Origin: Candidatus Thalassarchaeaceae archaeon
GTDB taxonomy: Archaea; Thermoplasmatota; Poseidoniia; Poseidoniales; Thalassarchaeaceae
Assembly: GCA_029940695.1 (NCBI GenBank)
Contig: JAPYUP010000006.1
Location: 1-51,372, forward strand
Length of the DNA stretch: 51,372 nucleotides
Direction: 5' to 3'
The number at the start of each line of letters is the position of its first letter. The stretch's first letter is position 1. Shown piece after piece: positions 17,401 through 25,264 of the stretch. The notes beneath the pieces were generated by a model, which worked only from the letters and a program-made list of their open reading frames with translations, was not told where the DNA came from and ran no database searches. A program made the position numbers and the translations under genes.

Positions 17401-18215
17401 TTGACTGGCTAGTACTCCCGCTCCTAGCAGCTAGAGTCCTCGGGGCACTGGTGGGAGAGAGTCTGCCGATGCCACTGGGCGTCAATCCGTTCGAAGGCGA
17501 CCTTCTGGAATGGAAGGGCCCATGGTATCTCCTCGAGGCACTTCTCGTTCTTTGCGTGGCGGGCAATTTTTGGATTGACGAGAGGAGGGGTCTGCTCGGT
17601 CGGGATGATGGCCCAAAGGGAGTGGGTATAGGATTTCGTTGCTTGGCTGTGGTCCTGCTCTCGTTCGGACCTGCCGGTCTGCTGGCTGCCCTCAGCGCAT
17701 CATTCAGAAGTTGGAGGCTTGCCCGGCCATTGGGTCTCGGGTTGGCACTGCCAAGTGGGGTTCTAGCAGTGCTGGCCATGGGTTCGTGGAATTATGTCGT
17801 CTACAGTGCAATACCCGGCTTCGTGCTCATGCTTGGAGTCTTTCTGATCGTTCTGTGTGGGCTCACCGTCCCGCTGAACGCAGGGACGTGGACCATGACC
17901 TTAGCCGTCGATGGGCACCTGTTCGTTGTCTCGGGTGCCTTGGCGATGGGATTCATCGATGAAACGCTGATGCCGATCCTTCTGATCATAATGTCGACTG
18001 TCGTATGGGTCGTAGGTATCCTCCAATTACGAAAGGTGCTAAGAATCTGGGGTTTGGCAGACCTCGTTACGGCCATCCTCTGCGCTATTGTCTTCGTCTC
18101 AAGCGAGTTGTCACAGCCCTCGAACCTCCTGATTTCGATGATTGTACTAGCCATAGAGCTCGGCATAGTGGCGTGGTTAGGCTTGGCAAACCAGGAAGAA
18201 CTGGTCAAGGATTGA
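14475..18215 (+). CDS. Large polytopic membrane protein of unknown function
   Basis: 1,246 residues starting MMTDDEP, preceded by GGAAGG. Residues 1-95 are acidic and hydrophilic, probably cytoplasmic. The rest is a chain of well over 25 hydrophobic segments, many of the pattern LLLLxxxxxGLH, broken by one charged stretch (about 785-835, rich in Lys/Arg/Glu, ending DDLEELLTTD). The segments look internally repetitive in spacing, but I see no transporter, enzyme or nucleotide-binding motif. The gene is followed 25 nt later by the anchored FKBP-like protein and then the methyltransferase, so the three may be one unit. It cannot be assigned from sequence alone; a scaffold or lipid-related role would be a guess. 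Confidence 0.85.
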   Translation: MMTDDEPDDRIIRERAFRRSSGVDIGGIDFKERGEEPVKTLEEDEAIGDIFDPFVEQGGDAAGAVQADGSVITAPDRDLVSELSIEGERRVNWMLMVSMIVVYSAISIQVGSTFDPLPGTIALILLATMGFALGELWVPRENMLLLGVTWVIISMKILYGLAIELRHWGIIGSDAALGLALLLLVGANIYAAYRHDHDAIAAQSTLVLLAIGSTTGSVLGEEGVAGMILIATLLLHGLALHRESGNLASLGIAASNLWIGMHAITSGFEIAQLRVVPLDSPLLLFLLLMVVTALNATMAARFARKENWFSSGFEAVGLGKPGLWGVSISLGMIGALLAVAANREDLGYALGMVTFLSGAFGGSYLVVRGVNRGRVSTPLLVSASILSVILVAGGNVDELLNLTSYQIFTILGAATTGFVILRDQKSVTDRILWIGAVAILIMLVLLVPTESSEAGGDGGVLLLSLLSALHIGTAILALNRGSPSLSGITVLLPWTWILLEEIVQETIRTVLLANDISDPGEIIDLDPMPLALYLCLASVLLCVVNVRMGDRGVNLAARFLGITEISASIRDSGALQLWSIGLWLPMIAILFMAQFGGFTAITILVVLALLGGLHVGAEILGYRPGRPEHIMGILAFVVIVVQWRHGLDEALIGILCISIASLLFSQDVEGRFTFGMIVMSLPILVAMTGHEASLVLEDTASVPNPGIGLAAVLCTAVLLAAYLPRAEKMEKILKPATAALLLLVITIILSLRGDEPYLEIASVGMFAVTSVWLIARGEIRAELRSIAKREAILGSVVGGGVGGRVVSLKQGKIQTFNPKVAELREQRSKKREKSGTDDLEELLTTDASHRPIVGLAVLAIVMGSTVLYAAMNGSNHNSWPLFLIASGSFSGLIVLLVRNRILGLELELPHVMGIEMPIALTIGGLVASLVTAHVIPPGSSNMVLLDMAAVAVLILVLVLISLIHQDNLLDRIPIAIDWLVLPLLAARVLGALVGESLPMPLGVNPFEGDLLEWKGPWYLLEALLVLCVAGNFWIDERRGLLGRDDGPKGVGIGFRCLAVVLLSFGPAGLLAALSASFRSWRLARPLGLGLALPSGVLAVLAMGSWNYVVYSAIPGFVLMLGVFLIVLCGLTVPLNAGTWTMTLAVDGHLFVVSGALAMGFIDETLMPILLIIMSTVVWVVGILQLRKVLRIWGLADLVTAILCAIVFVSSELSQPSNLLISMIVLAIELGIVAWLGLANQEELVKD

Positions 18216-18240
18216 GGCGAAATCCCCGTTCAGACGACTC

Positions 18241-19245
18241 GTGCCAACGTTGATGACAGGCGAGCATGACAAGGGATACGTGACTAGGTCTTGGATGTCA
18301 GACACTCCTGACGAAGTCGAGCACCCTCCGATACCCCTCGGTCTGAACAGAATGGCAATCCCTAGGGCGGCTCTCATCCTGTCTGTTGGGACAGTCGTCG
18401 TCCTGATTGCCTCGAGCGTGTGGGTCGGGCTTTCTGCCATGACATTCCTCGATGACCTAGAGGCCTCCTTCGGCTCGACCAACGTCGAGCTCTTGGAGTC
18501 AGACGGTCGATGGATCTGGGAGGTAGACCTCCTGTTCGACACCTGCTCTGCAAGAGAAGACGACTGGATCTGGCCCGAGAGCCTCGCAGACCAGGACGGT
18601 TTCTTCCTCTATCCCGGAGAGTTGCGCTGCGACTGGGAGCACCAAGGCGAAGGAGATGCTGCGAGCGTGGCGGTCTACAACCGAGGAAACGAGACTCTCG
18701 ACCTCGTTATGGAGGTCAGTGGTGGAGGGGTTGTTTTCTCTGCCTCAGGAGAGCCGCACCTCATCATCAACGACCTCGGGGGAAACGAGAGCGTGATATT
18801 GGAGGTTGACCTAGATGAAGAAGTCAGCGAACGAGACGTGAGCATCACAGCGACTCATGTCTCGGTGCTCGAGGCGCATGTCCGGCTCGATGTGCACATC
18901 TTCGAGGGCACGGAGCAGCGTGACGTGCATGTGGATTACAATGACAGGGTCGAGGTTCACTACACCCTATGGAATGCCGATACTGACGAGCAACTAGACG
19001 AGGGGACATTGTGGGTCACTGCGGGGAATGATCCTGCCTATATCGACGGCTTTGAATGGTCGGCCATTGGACTGGACATCGATAGCGATCGGGGTGGCGG
19101 CTATCCAGTTGTAGATACTGGGACCTCACACATAACGCTCCTGCCCCCGCCAATCGCTTACGGGGATAATGATGGTCATGAACTTCAAGAAACCTGGCTG
19201 AAGTTCGAGTTGAAGGTGAATAGAGCGCCTCTGTCGAGCGGATGA
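18241..19245 (+). CDS. Membrane-anchored extracytoplasmic protein with FKBP-like C-terminal domain
   Basis: 334 residues from GTG 18241. The start is uncertain: ATG 18253, GTG 18280 (after AAGGGA) and ATG 18295 are in frame. One membrane helix (about 43-66, AALILSVGTVVVLIASSVWV) puts the rest outside. Residues 90-225 are beta-rich with two cysteines (CSARE, LRCDWEH) that could pair. Residues about 235-330 follow the FKBP prolyl isomerase pattern: VEVHYTLW, YIDGFEWSAIGL, LLPPPIAYGDNDGHEL, then WLKFELKV. The catalytic Tyr of HYT and the PP-AYG loop are kept, but spacing is irregular, so isomerase activity is unproven. An extracellular chaperone for the secreted proteins encoded here is a reasonable inference. 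Confidence 0.65.
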   Translation: MPTLMTGEHDKGYVTRSWMSDTPDEVEHPPIPLGLNRMAIPRAALILSVGTVVVLIASSVWVGLSAMTFLDDLEASFGSTNVELLESDGRWIWEVDLLFDTCSAREDDWIWPESLADQDGFFLYPGELRCDWEHQGEGDAASVAVYNRGNETLDLVMEVSGGGVVFSASGEPHLIINDLGGNESVILEVDLDEEVSERDVSITATHVSVLEAHVRLDVHIFEGTEQRDVHVDYNDRVEVHYTLWNADTDEQLDEGTLWVTAGNDPAYIDGFEWSAIGLDIDSDRGGGYPVVDTGTSHITLLPPPIAYGDNDGHELQETWLKFELKVNRAPLSSG

Positions 19246-19285
19246 GCCGCGAAAGTGACTTGACTGAGGCCCATGAGGGAGAGTC

Positions 19286-20587
19286 GTGACCGAAGGAGAG
19301 CATGCCGCCCTCACACCGTCTAAGGAGCTCTTCAATAGGGCTAAGAAGCGGGCAAAGCCCAAATCGGCGAGAAAAGGCGAGCCTTCCTTTCTCATGACCG
19401 ACGAGATGCGGAGGCTGTCAACACCTTGGTCGGTCGCATCGATTCGAGCTGGACAAATCGACCCTCTGGTTCTCCCAGCTGGTGTGATTCTGGATGTGGC
19501 TGCTGGGTCAGGGGTACAGCTGATTGCCTACTCCAAGGCCCTACAACGCCCGGCGCTCGGCATAGAGTTAGACGAAAATGTCGCTGAACTCTGTGCGGCC
19601 AACATGCATCTCAACTCCGAAGGCGACGTGCAACGCTCGCTCGACAGAGTTCTCGTCGGGGACGGGTCCACCGCAGAATCTGCGATCTCCTCTTACTGGG
19701 CAAGCCTTCGGGAAGGTGGGACTAGGGCTCACCCCCCAATCGCTATGCTGCATCTCGACCCAGCCCGTCCTCAAGACGCCCAGAACCACAGTGTCGAAGA
19801 GATGCGGCCGAATCTGAAATCAGTGATGAGAGAGTGGAGCAAGCACCTACAGACCGGCCCTCGTGGTCCCGCGGTACTGCTGGACCTCTCCCCCAGACTG
19901 AATTCCGTTCAAAGGGCAATGATCGATGGGATTCTCGAGACTAGCTTCCCGGGCTCTGTCAGGACATGGGAGTGGCTGAGCCAAGGAGGAGGTAGGGTTG
20001 ACCGTTTGTCGGTCTGGCTAGGGTCGCTTTCCTCAAAGAACACACGCCGTTGCTTGCGCATAGGTAGGAAGAGGGTAATTGCCAGCATCGAGGGAGCTGC
20101 CTCGGCGTCACATGCGATAGCGTTCGACAAGCCTCCTGATTTCGGTGCGTGGATTTCGATTATCGATCCTGCTGTATTCGAAAGTGGTCTCCAAGAATCG
20201 TGGTTGAATAGAGCCGTAACAAGAGGTACTGGATCTTCTTGGATTAGGACTGAAGGGAGGAGACCACTACTGATACACACTGATCCACTAACGGAAGACG
20301 AGGACGCCCTGGGATTCGTGGTGGCGACCGGTCAAATAGCACAACACAGGCTAACGCCACCCGAGTTGCACACCATCGACCTAGTTGCCTCTGCAGCGAC
20401 TAGGAATGGCATTGGGAAAATCACTCTGAGATGCAGTCTCGATCCCGCCCTGCATCCCACTTTGCAGAGGAGGCTGGACAAGGCTCTGAAGGGGGTCGAT
20501 GGTAACAGGGCTTTCATGATCGACATGGAATTAGTTCGAGGGGGATCGAGTCACACCCTGTATGTCATCTGTAAGGAACATGGCTGA
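19286..20587 (+). CDS. SAM-dependent class I methyltransferase, THUMP-like family
   Basis: 433 residues from GTG 19286, with GAGGGAGA close upstream. Motif I is LDVAAGSGVQLI (about 69-80), followed by the acidic end of strand 2 in GIELDENV and a catalytic-loop candidate LHLDPARP (about 153-160). The DPAR signature is typical of a family that joins this methyltransferase to a C-terminal ferredoxin-like THUMP-related domain, here about 280-433. The substrate is probably RNA (inference from the family). It lies 40 nt after the FKBP-like gene and 108 nt before rps13. Confidence 0.7.
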   Translation: MTEGEHAALTPSKELFNRAKKRAKPKSARKGEPSFLMTDEMRRLSTPWSVASIRAGQIDPLVLPAGVILDVAAGSGVQLIAYSKALQRPALGIELDENVAELCAANMHLNSEGDVQRSLDRVLVGDGSTAESAISSYWASLREGGTRAHPPIAMLHLDPARPQDAQNHSVEEMRPNLKSVMREWSKHLQTGPRGPAVLLDLSPRLNSVQRAMIDGILETSFPGSVRTWEWLSQGGGRVDRLSVWLGSLSSKNTRRCLRIGRKRVIASIEGAASASHAIAFDKPPDFGAWISIIDPAVFESGLQESWLNRAVTRGTGSSWIRTEGRRPLLIHTDPLTEDEDALGFVVATGQIAQHRLTPPELHTIDLVASAATRNGIGKITLRCSLDPALHPTLQRRLDKALKGVDGNRAFMIDMELVRGGSSHTLYVICKEHG

Positions 20588-20620
20588 GGCGCTCTCCGAG
20601 GCCATTCATCTGACTCCGTT

Positions 20621-20634
20621 CGTTTCAAATACAG
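20621..20634 (+). promoter_or_regulatory. Probable promoter of the rps13 operon
   Basis: CGTTTCAAATACAG resembles an archaeal BRE/TATA pair. It lies about 65-75 nt before the rps13 start, leaving a leader of about 45 nt that includes GGGGGA as ribosome-binding site. Confidence 0.4.
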
Positions 20635-20695
20635 AGGGCAGGTCGCGTCAGTGCCCAAAGGGCCACCGTAACAGGTGAACACGGGGGAACCGTAA

Positions 20696-21163
20696 TTGGC
20701 GAAAGTGGATGAAACAGAACTTGGAGACGACTTTTCGTACATCCTGCGAATCGCTGACACCGACATCGACGGGCTCAAACCCATAACCTACGGTCTGACC
20801 TCGGTGAAGGGCATCGGAATCAGGACTTCGATGCTAATCTGCCAACTGTCAGGGATTGATGGGGCTAGGCTCGGCGGCCATCTTGCTATTGAGGAGCAGG
20901 ACCTGCTACGCAGCACCATTGACGATTATGCCACTAGAGTCCCGTGGTGGCTGGTGAATCGCCAGAGGGACCTAGAGGCCAACGAAGATGCTCACATCAT
21001 TGCCAACGAAGTCAGCATGACCAGAGCCGACGACGTCTCTCGGCTCGCCGAGATGAAAGCGTATCGGGGAATGCGGCACAGGAGCGGGCACAAGGTCCGC
21101 GGCCAGCGACTCAGAGCCAATGGCCGAAAGGGCTCTGCTCTGGGTGTGCAGAGGAAGAAGTGA
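20696..21163 (+). CDS. rps13: 30S ribosomal protein S13 (uS13)
   Basis: 155 residues, archaeal length. It binds the head of the small subunit and contacts tRNA and the 50S subunit. YGLTSVKGIGIRTS is the family helix-two-turn-helix region, and the basic C-terminus RGMRHRSGHKVRGQRLRANG is diagnostic. The start is TTG at 20696, nine nt after GGGGGA; nothing better lies downstream. It is first in the operon rps13-rps4-rps11-rpo3, the usual archaeal order. Confidence 0.97.
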   Translation: MAKVDETELGDDFSYILRIADTDIDGLKPITYGLTSVKGIGIRTSMLICQLSGIDGARLGGHLAIEEQDLLRSTIDDYATRVPWWLVNRQRDLEANEDAHIIANEVSMTRADDVSRLAEMKAYRGMRHRSGHKVRGQRLRANGRKGSALGVQRKK

Positions 21164-21173
21164 CGAGGTGGCA

Positions 21174-21857
21174 ATGATGGGCGAACCTAAATTCTCGAGA
21201 TCTCGGACGCAGACTCCGACCCACCCGTGGATGCAGGCGAGGATTGACGAGGAGCACGCACTCAAGGATAAGTACGGCCTGAAGAAGACCGGTGGAATGA
21301 GGGAAATCTGGAGGGAGAAGTCGGCTTTGCGTAGACATCGAAATCAAGCCATGAAGCTGATTGGTAGGGTCGATGCCTCCGAGGGACACTATTCCAAGGA
21401 GAAGGAGCAGTTGCTCGAATCCCTATTCATTAAGGGACTACTGGTATCGGGTGCCGACATAGGTGACGTGCTCGAGATCAACGTCGAGCACATGCTGTCT
21501 CGAAGGCTGCAGTCCGTGGTCTACTATCGAGGTCTTGCCCCTTCGATGAGGGCAGCAAGGAACCTTATTGTCCATGGACACATTTGCATCGGCAACCAAC
21601 GCATGACCGTTCCTGGATACCACATCCTAAAGGAAGAGGAGGGGGATTTGCGATACAGTTCAAACTCTCCCTACGCTAATCCAGATCACCCCTTCAGGGG
21701 AGACATGGACCAGCGCCGCCTAACTTCCTTGGAGGAAGACGAAGAGGGCTTTGTTCGAGGGGATGACGGTGCCTCTGAGGAGTTTGTCGAGCAGATCAAG
21801 AAGGACGCTAAAGCCGCACCCACGGTTGATGATTCCATTCCCAAGGAGGTGAAATGA
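21174..21857 (+). CDS. rps4: 30S ribosomal protein S4 (uS4)
   Basis: 227 residues from ATG 21174 (ATG 21177 follows directly), with GAGGTG just before. Longer in-frame starts inside rps13 lack support. MGEPKFSRSRTQTPTHPW matches archaeal S4, and the S4 RNA-binding domain is seen in LSRRLQSVVYYRGLAPS followed by ARNLIVHGHICIGNQRMTVP. The C-terminus has an acidic extension of about 45 residues (EDEEGFVRGDDGASEE). It is a primary 16S rRNA binder in 30S assembly. The stop overlaps the rps11 start (ATGA). Confidence 0.96.
   Translation: MMGEPKFSRSRTQTPTHPWMQARIDEEHALKDKYGLKKTGGMREIWREKSALRRHRNQAMKLIGRVDASEGHYSKEKEQLLESLFIKGLLVSGADIGDVLEINVEHMLSRRLQSVVYYRGLAPSMRAARNLIVHGHICIGNQRMTVPGYHILKEEEGDLRYSSNSPYANPDHPFRGDMDQRRLTSLEEDEEGFVRGDDGASEEFVEQIKKDAKAAPTVDDSIPKEVK
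21843..21852 (+). promoter_or_regulatory. Strong ribosome-binding site of rps11
   Basis: AAGGAGGTGA lies inside the end of rps4, one base before the ATG pair at 21854/21857. It is the best Shine-Dalgarno match in the window. Its spacing favours the second ATG (21857). Confidence 0.7.
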
Positions 21858-22237
21858 TGGGGCACAAGGCGATTCTACATATTTTCAGCACATACAACAA
21901 CGTCCTAATCACTGCGACGGACCTGACCGGTGCTGAGACGATTTGCAAAGTTTCCGGGGGCATGGTGACCAAGGGCGGTAGTGATTCCGGCGGACAGTTC
22001 GCCGCTACGAGGGCTGCCGAGAGAATCGCTGAGATGCTCTCTGAGAAAGACTTCAACCAAGTTATCGTCAAGTATCGTGGCGCCGGTGGGAATCGATCTA
22101 ACAGCGCTCCGGGCGCCACAGCAGCAATTCGAGCTTTGACGAGAGCAGGGGTTAAAATCACAAGAATCGAGGACGTCACCCCCATGCCCACTGACGGCAC
22201 GAAGAGCAAGGGAGGCCGGCGAGGCCGGCGAGTATGA
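21854..22237 (+). CDS. rps11: 30S ribosomal protein S11 (uS11)
   Basis: 127 residues; the start is ATG 21854 or the next codon. It forms part of the 30S platform near the mRNA exit. The family motifs STYNNVLITATDLTGAET, GGMVTKGGSDSGGQFAA and TPMPTDGTKSKGGRRGRR are complete. It overlaps rps4 by four bases, so translation is probably coupled. Confidence 0.98.
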   Translation: MMGHKAILHIFSTYNNVLITATDLTGAETICKVSGGMVTKGGSDSGGQFAATRAAERIAEMLSEKDFNQVIVKYRGAGGNRSNSAPGATAAIRALTRAGVKITRIEDVTPMPTDGTKSKGGRRGRRV

Positions 22238-22246
22238 GGTGATAAT

Positions 22247-23134
22247 ATGGTGAAGATCAAGATATTGAAAGAAACGAATGATAGATTACAACTATTGATG
22301 TCAGAGACTGATAGGAGCTTTGCGAACGCTCTCCGACGTTCTCTCATCTCTGACACGCCAAAGATGGCAATCGATAGCGTTAGATTTCAATTGGGGACCA
22401 AGGAGCAGGACGATGAAATCTGGGAGACGACCGGGCCACTACCAGACGAGATGGTGGCTCACCGACTAGCCATGGTTCCCATTCCAACCCAGCACGACAG
22501 GTTCCACTTCCAGCCCGAGTGTCCCAACTGCTCTGAACTGGTAGAGGACGACCGTGGTTGTTTGGAATGCCAGATGATCTACACGTGCGTGGTATTCGGC
22601 ACTGAAGAAGGCAAGTGGGTCACTGCGGGAGATATGAAGTACCTCGGTGAGGAATCACTGGAGATTCCCGCCGAATACAAGAGCATCCCCCTCACTAAGC
22701 TGATGAAGGGCCAAATGATCGAGTTCTATGCCACCGCCGTAATGGGTCGGGGGCGTGATCACGTGAAGTGGTCTCCAGTCTGTGGCGTCTCTTTCATACC
22801 TAGGAATGTGGGGGTAATCAAGAACAAGACGAGGGCCAAGATTCTCTGGAACATGAACCTATCAATCACCGCGAAAGACTTCGACAAGGACAGCAGACTG
22901 GAGGACATTGACAAGGTCGCTACGCTCAGTCTCGAGCTTCACCACGTTGGCGAAGGTACAGAAGAGTCTCGAGAATTCGAGGATGCCATAGTTCTCGAAG
23001 AAGTCCCGGGCGAGTTCATACTCGACTTCGAAACGGATGGTTCAATGACCCCAAGGACAGCCTTTGAGAAGGCATCTCATGAACTGGCAGAGAGGTTTGG
23101 CTCACTCGAAACGGATCTCGCTGCAGCTTTGTGA
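22247..23134 (+). CDS. rpo3: DNA-directed RNA polymerase subunit Rpo3 (RpoD)
   Basis: 295 residues with GAGGTGATA ahead of ATG 22247. It is the Rpb3/alpha-like subunit that dimerises with Rpo11 to start polymerase assembly. SETDRSFANALRRSLISDTP is the conserved alpha-motif, and MVAHRLAMVPIPT is the second family signature. Next comes a cysteine cluster, C92, C95, C105, C108 and C114 (CPNC, CLEC), at the place where Rpb3 carries a zinc loop and many archaeal subunits carry an Fe-S domain. The insertion is short, so zinc is likelier than a full ferredoxin domain. It is last of the ribosomal-type genes here; pantoate kinase follows instead of the usual rpl18e-rpl13-rps9. Confidence 0.96.
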   Translation: MVKIKILKETNDRLQLLMSETDRSFANALRRSLISDTPKMAIDSVRFQLGTKEQDDEIWETTGPLPDEMVAHRLAMVPIPTQHDRFHFQPECPNCSELVEDDRGCLECQMIYTCVVFGTEEGKWVTAGDMKYLGEESLEIPAEYKSIPLTKLMKGQMIEFYATAVMGRGRDHVKWSPVCGVSFIPRNVGVIKNKTRAKILWNMNLSITAKDFDKDSRLEDIDKVATLSLELHHVGEGTEESREFEDAIVLEEVPGEFILDFETDGSMTPRTAFEKASHELAERFGSLETDLAAAL

Positions 23135-23174
23135 GATGCCAACCCTTCTTTACCGGTGCACTGGATGAAGACCC

Positions 23175-24152
23175 ATGACCACGAGGCTCGGTCGGGGTCA
23201 GTGTGGAGCCCACGTGACGCTACTTTTCACTGTCGATGACGGCGCAAACAATCCAGAAGAACAAGGGAGCGTCGGAGCAGGGCTGTGTCTAGAGGATGGG
23301 GCTGAGGCCATAGCGAAAGGAGAGGAGGGGGTCCCATCACTCGTTGTCTCTTTCTTAGGTGACGAGTACGAGTCTATGATGTACGACGATGTGCTCGAGG
23401 TGCTTTGCTCGGAGGTTCCCGAAGTAGGTGAGTTAGCTTGGGAACTGAGCATTAGAATGGGGCTGCCGGCCTCGCAGGGGTTCGGGATGTCCGCCTCTGG
23501 GGCGATAGCAGCCGCAATGGCATTCCAGAGGGCACTAGGAATCCCCCATGAGGAGTGTTTGAGGAGGTCTTTCTTGGTTGCTCACATCGTCGAACGAAGG
23601 AATTCCAGTGGCTTGGGTGACACCACTGCATTGGCCGCAGGCGGTGTCGAGAGGAGGTTGGTTGCCGGTTCACCGTTCACTGGCTCGATGCTAGACAACG
23701 GGCCCGGAGAGTCTGAAGGATGGACTCTCAACACCCCAGTGCTCCTTTCTTGGAAGGCGGATACAGGGATACATACCTCGCAATACATCGATAATCCGAG
23801 ATGGAGAGATAGGATTAGCAGGGCGGGAAAGGAACAGATGGACAAACTGGGTGTAGGGGTCTGGGACCAACATAGGTGGTCAGAATTAATCGAATCATCT
23901 CATTCCTTCGTTGACGCCAGTCGTTTGTCGACTGACGCATCTAGGTCTACGCTGCTCTCCATCGTCAATCGCGCAATCACAGCAGCGAACCTGTCTGAAG
24001 TGGTGTCTCCTTTGCTTTGCATGTTGGGAGAAAGCGTCGTAATCGTGCCTAGAGACGCGGGGTCCGGTGGCAATTTCTTCGACCTGCTCTCAGAGGAACT
24101 GAAGAACGAAGGCCTATCGATACTCAGAAGCAGGGTAGGGTCAGTGACCTGA
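23175..24152 (+). CDS. Pantoate kinase (GHMP family, archaeal CoA pathway)
   Basis: 325 residues. It phosphorylates pantoate to 4-phosphopantoate, the archaeal route to coenzyme A with phosphopantothenate synthetase. The glycine-rich GHMP motif reads GFGMSASGAIAAAMA (about 96-110), and SSGLGDTTALAAGGVERR is characteristic of this subfamily. The C-terminal segment LSEVVSPLLCMLGESVVIVPRD ends in the family glycine-rich loop. The start at ATG 23175 lacks a clear ribosome-binding site. It lies 40 nt after rpo3 and probably shares its transcript. It ends 1 nt from the convergent TPD-domain gene. Confidence 0.85.
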   Translation: MTTRLGRGQCGAHVTLLFTVDDGANNPEEQGSVGAGLCLEDGAEAIAKGEEGVPSLVVSFLGDEYESMMYDDVLEVLCSEVPEVGELAWELSIRMGLPASQGFGMSASGAIAAAMAFQRALGIPHEECLRRSFLVAHIVERRNSSGLGDTTALAAGGVERRLVAGSPFTGSMLDNGPGESEGWTLNTPVLLSWKADTGIHTSQYIDNPRWRDRISRAGKEQMDKLGVGVWDQHRWSELIESSHSFVDASRLSTDASRSTLLSIVNRAITAANLSEVVSPLLCMLGESVVIVPRDAGSGGNFFDLLSEELKNEGLSILRSRVGSVT

Positions 24153-24153
24153 A

Positions 24154-25239
24154 TCAGGATCCGTTCCTCATCTTCTCGTGGAAATCTTCCAGAGGCTTGA
24201 GATCCAACGGACTCGCGTCGAGCTGAATAGCGCCCCTCAGTTTGAGTCCGCCACAGAATCCGTGACGGTAGACTATGGCACCCTGACCGTATTCGGCGAC
24301 ATATCTGTCTACCTGCTTCTGGGTCTTCTTCTTGGGGAACCTGAGATCGGCTCCGAAGAAGTGCTTGGCATCAATCCACGCACAAGGGATATCGTTAATC
24401 CTCACATCGTCCAGAAGAAGAAGGTCGGGCGTGATGATGGCTCTGCCCTCAGTCACCTTCTGCTCTGCCAGAAGATCCTCTTGACGACGGAACCGCACTC
24501 CGACGGAAGAAAAGTAGTCGCACAGGATGACCTCGAAGACCTCCGCGGCGTTCTGGGTCTCGGTCTGGTTCACAGAGCTCACCCTGTCTACTGACTCTGC
24601 GAGCTCGAACTGTTCCCGGTCGCGCTTGCTCAGTCTCGAGGGATTCTTGTTGAGAGTCTCCTTGATTTTGGTCTTCGTCCATCCCCTCCCAGTAAGGGCG
24701 GCTCGGAAGGTATTGACAGGAGGGGCGTCAAAGCGCTTGGACAGGGTGATGATGCTCTCGCCGGAATCGTAACGTCTACTGATTTCGTTGGCGCGGTGCA
24801 TCAGTTTCGAATAGGAGTAGACGCTCTTCTCCTGATTCAGGGCACTGCGCAGAGACAGGGCCTGCTCTAGAGTTATTGGTAGGTTATCTAGTTTGGAGGC
24901 AATCTCCTGGACCCTCTCTTCAGGGAGGAATCCGAACTCCCCTGGTATGCATGCAATCTTGCCGGCCTTGCGTTGTACGTCCTTGGGGACTGCGTTGGTC
25001 TGCCACCGGAGGTCTATTCTCTTGGGAGGGGGGTCAATCTTCTTCGGGATGCCCATCGGTCGTGGCTTGGTGGAGAAGCGAGCGAGCGCACGCTCAACCT
25101 CTTCGGATTCGGCCACCGGACTCGTCTCCTTGGGGGGGCGGTCGCCACTCCCGGAGCGCCGGCGGCGTCGGCGGCGTCCACGCCGCCGGTTACCACTCTT
25201 CTCCTCACTCAACGGGACGTCCAGAGAAAGGGGCTCCAT
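24154..25239 (-). CDS. TPD-domain (CDIN1/C15orf41-like) predicted nuclease
   Basis: 361 residues. I chose the ATG at 25239 (GGTGGG upstream) over longer starts inside the DCC-family gene. Residues 14-40 are an arginine-rich basic patch. Residues 105-200 are helical, with an HTH-like segment (SIITLSKRFDAP then GRGWTKTKIKE). Residues 235-335 carry the TPD domain: ITPDLLLLDD (T270-P271-D272), CAWIDAKHFFG and QVDRYVAEYGQGAIVYRHGF. Glu (AEVFEVIL), Asp272 and Asp290-x-Lys292 fit a PD-(D/E)XK nuclease core. The human homologue CDIN1 partners codanin-1 in congenital dyserythropoietic anaemia. The archaeal role is unknown; DNA or RNA cleavage is inferred. It is third in a leuS-DCC-TPD unit. Confidence 0.75.
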   Translation of the reverse strand: MEPLSLDVPLSEEKSGNRRRGRRRRRRRSGSGDRPPKETSPVAESEEVERALARFSTKPRPMGIPKKIDPPPKRIDLRWQTNAVPKDVQRKAGKIACIPGEFGFLPEERVQEIASKLDNLPITLEQALSLRSALNQEKSVYSYSKLMHRANEISRRYDSGESIITLSKRFDAPPVNTFRAALTGRGWTKTKIKETLNKNPSRLSKRDREQFELAESVDRVSSVNQTETQNAAEVFEVILCDYFSSVGVRFRRQEDLLAEQKVTEGRAIITPDLLLLDDVRINDIPCAWIDAKHFFGADLRFPKKKTQKQVDRYVAEYGQGAIVYRHGFCGGLKLRGAIQLDASPLDLKPLEDFHEKMRNGS

Positions 25240-25264
25240 GAACCCACCGTGTCCGCAGGGTATG

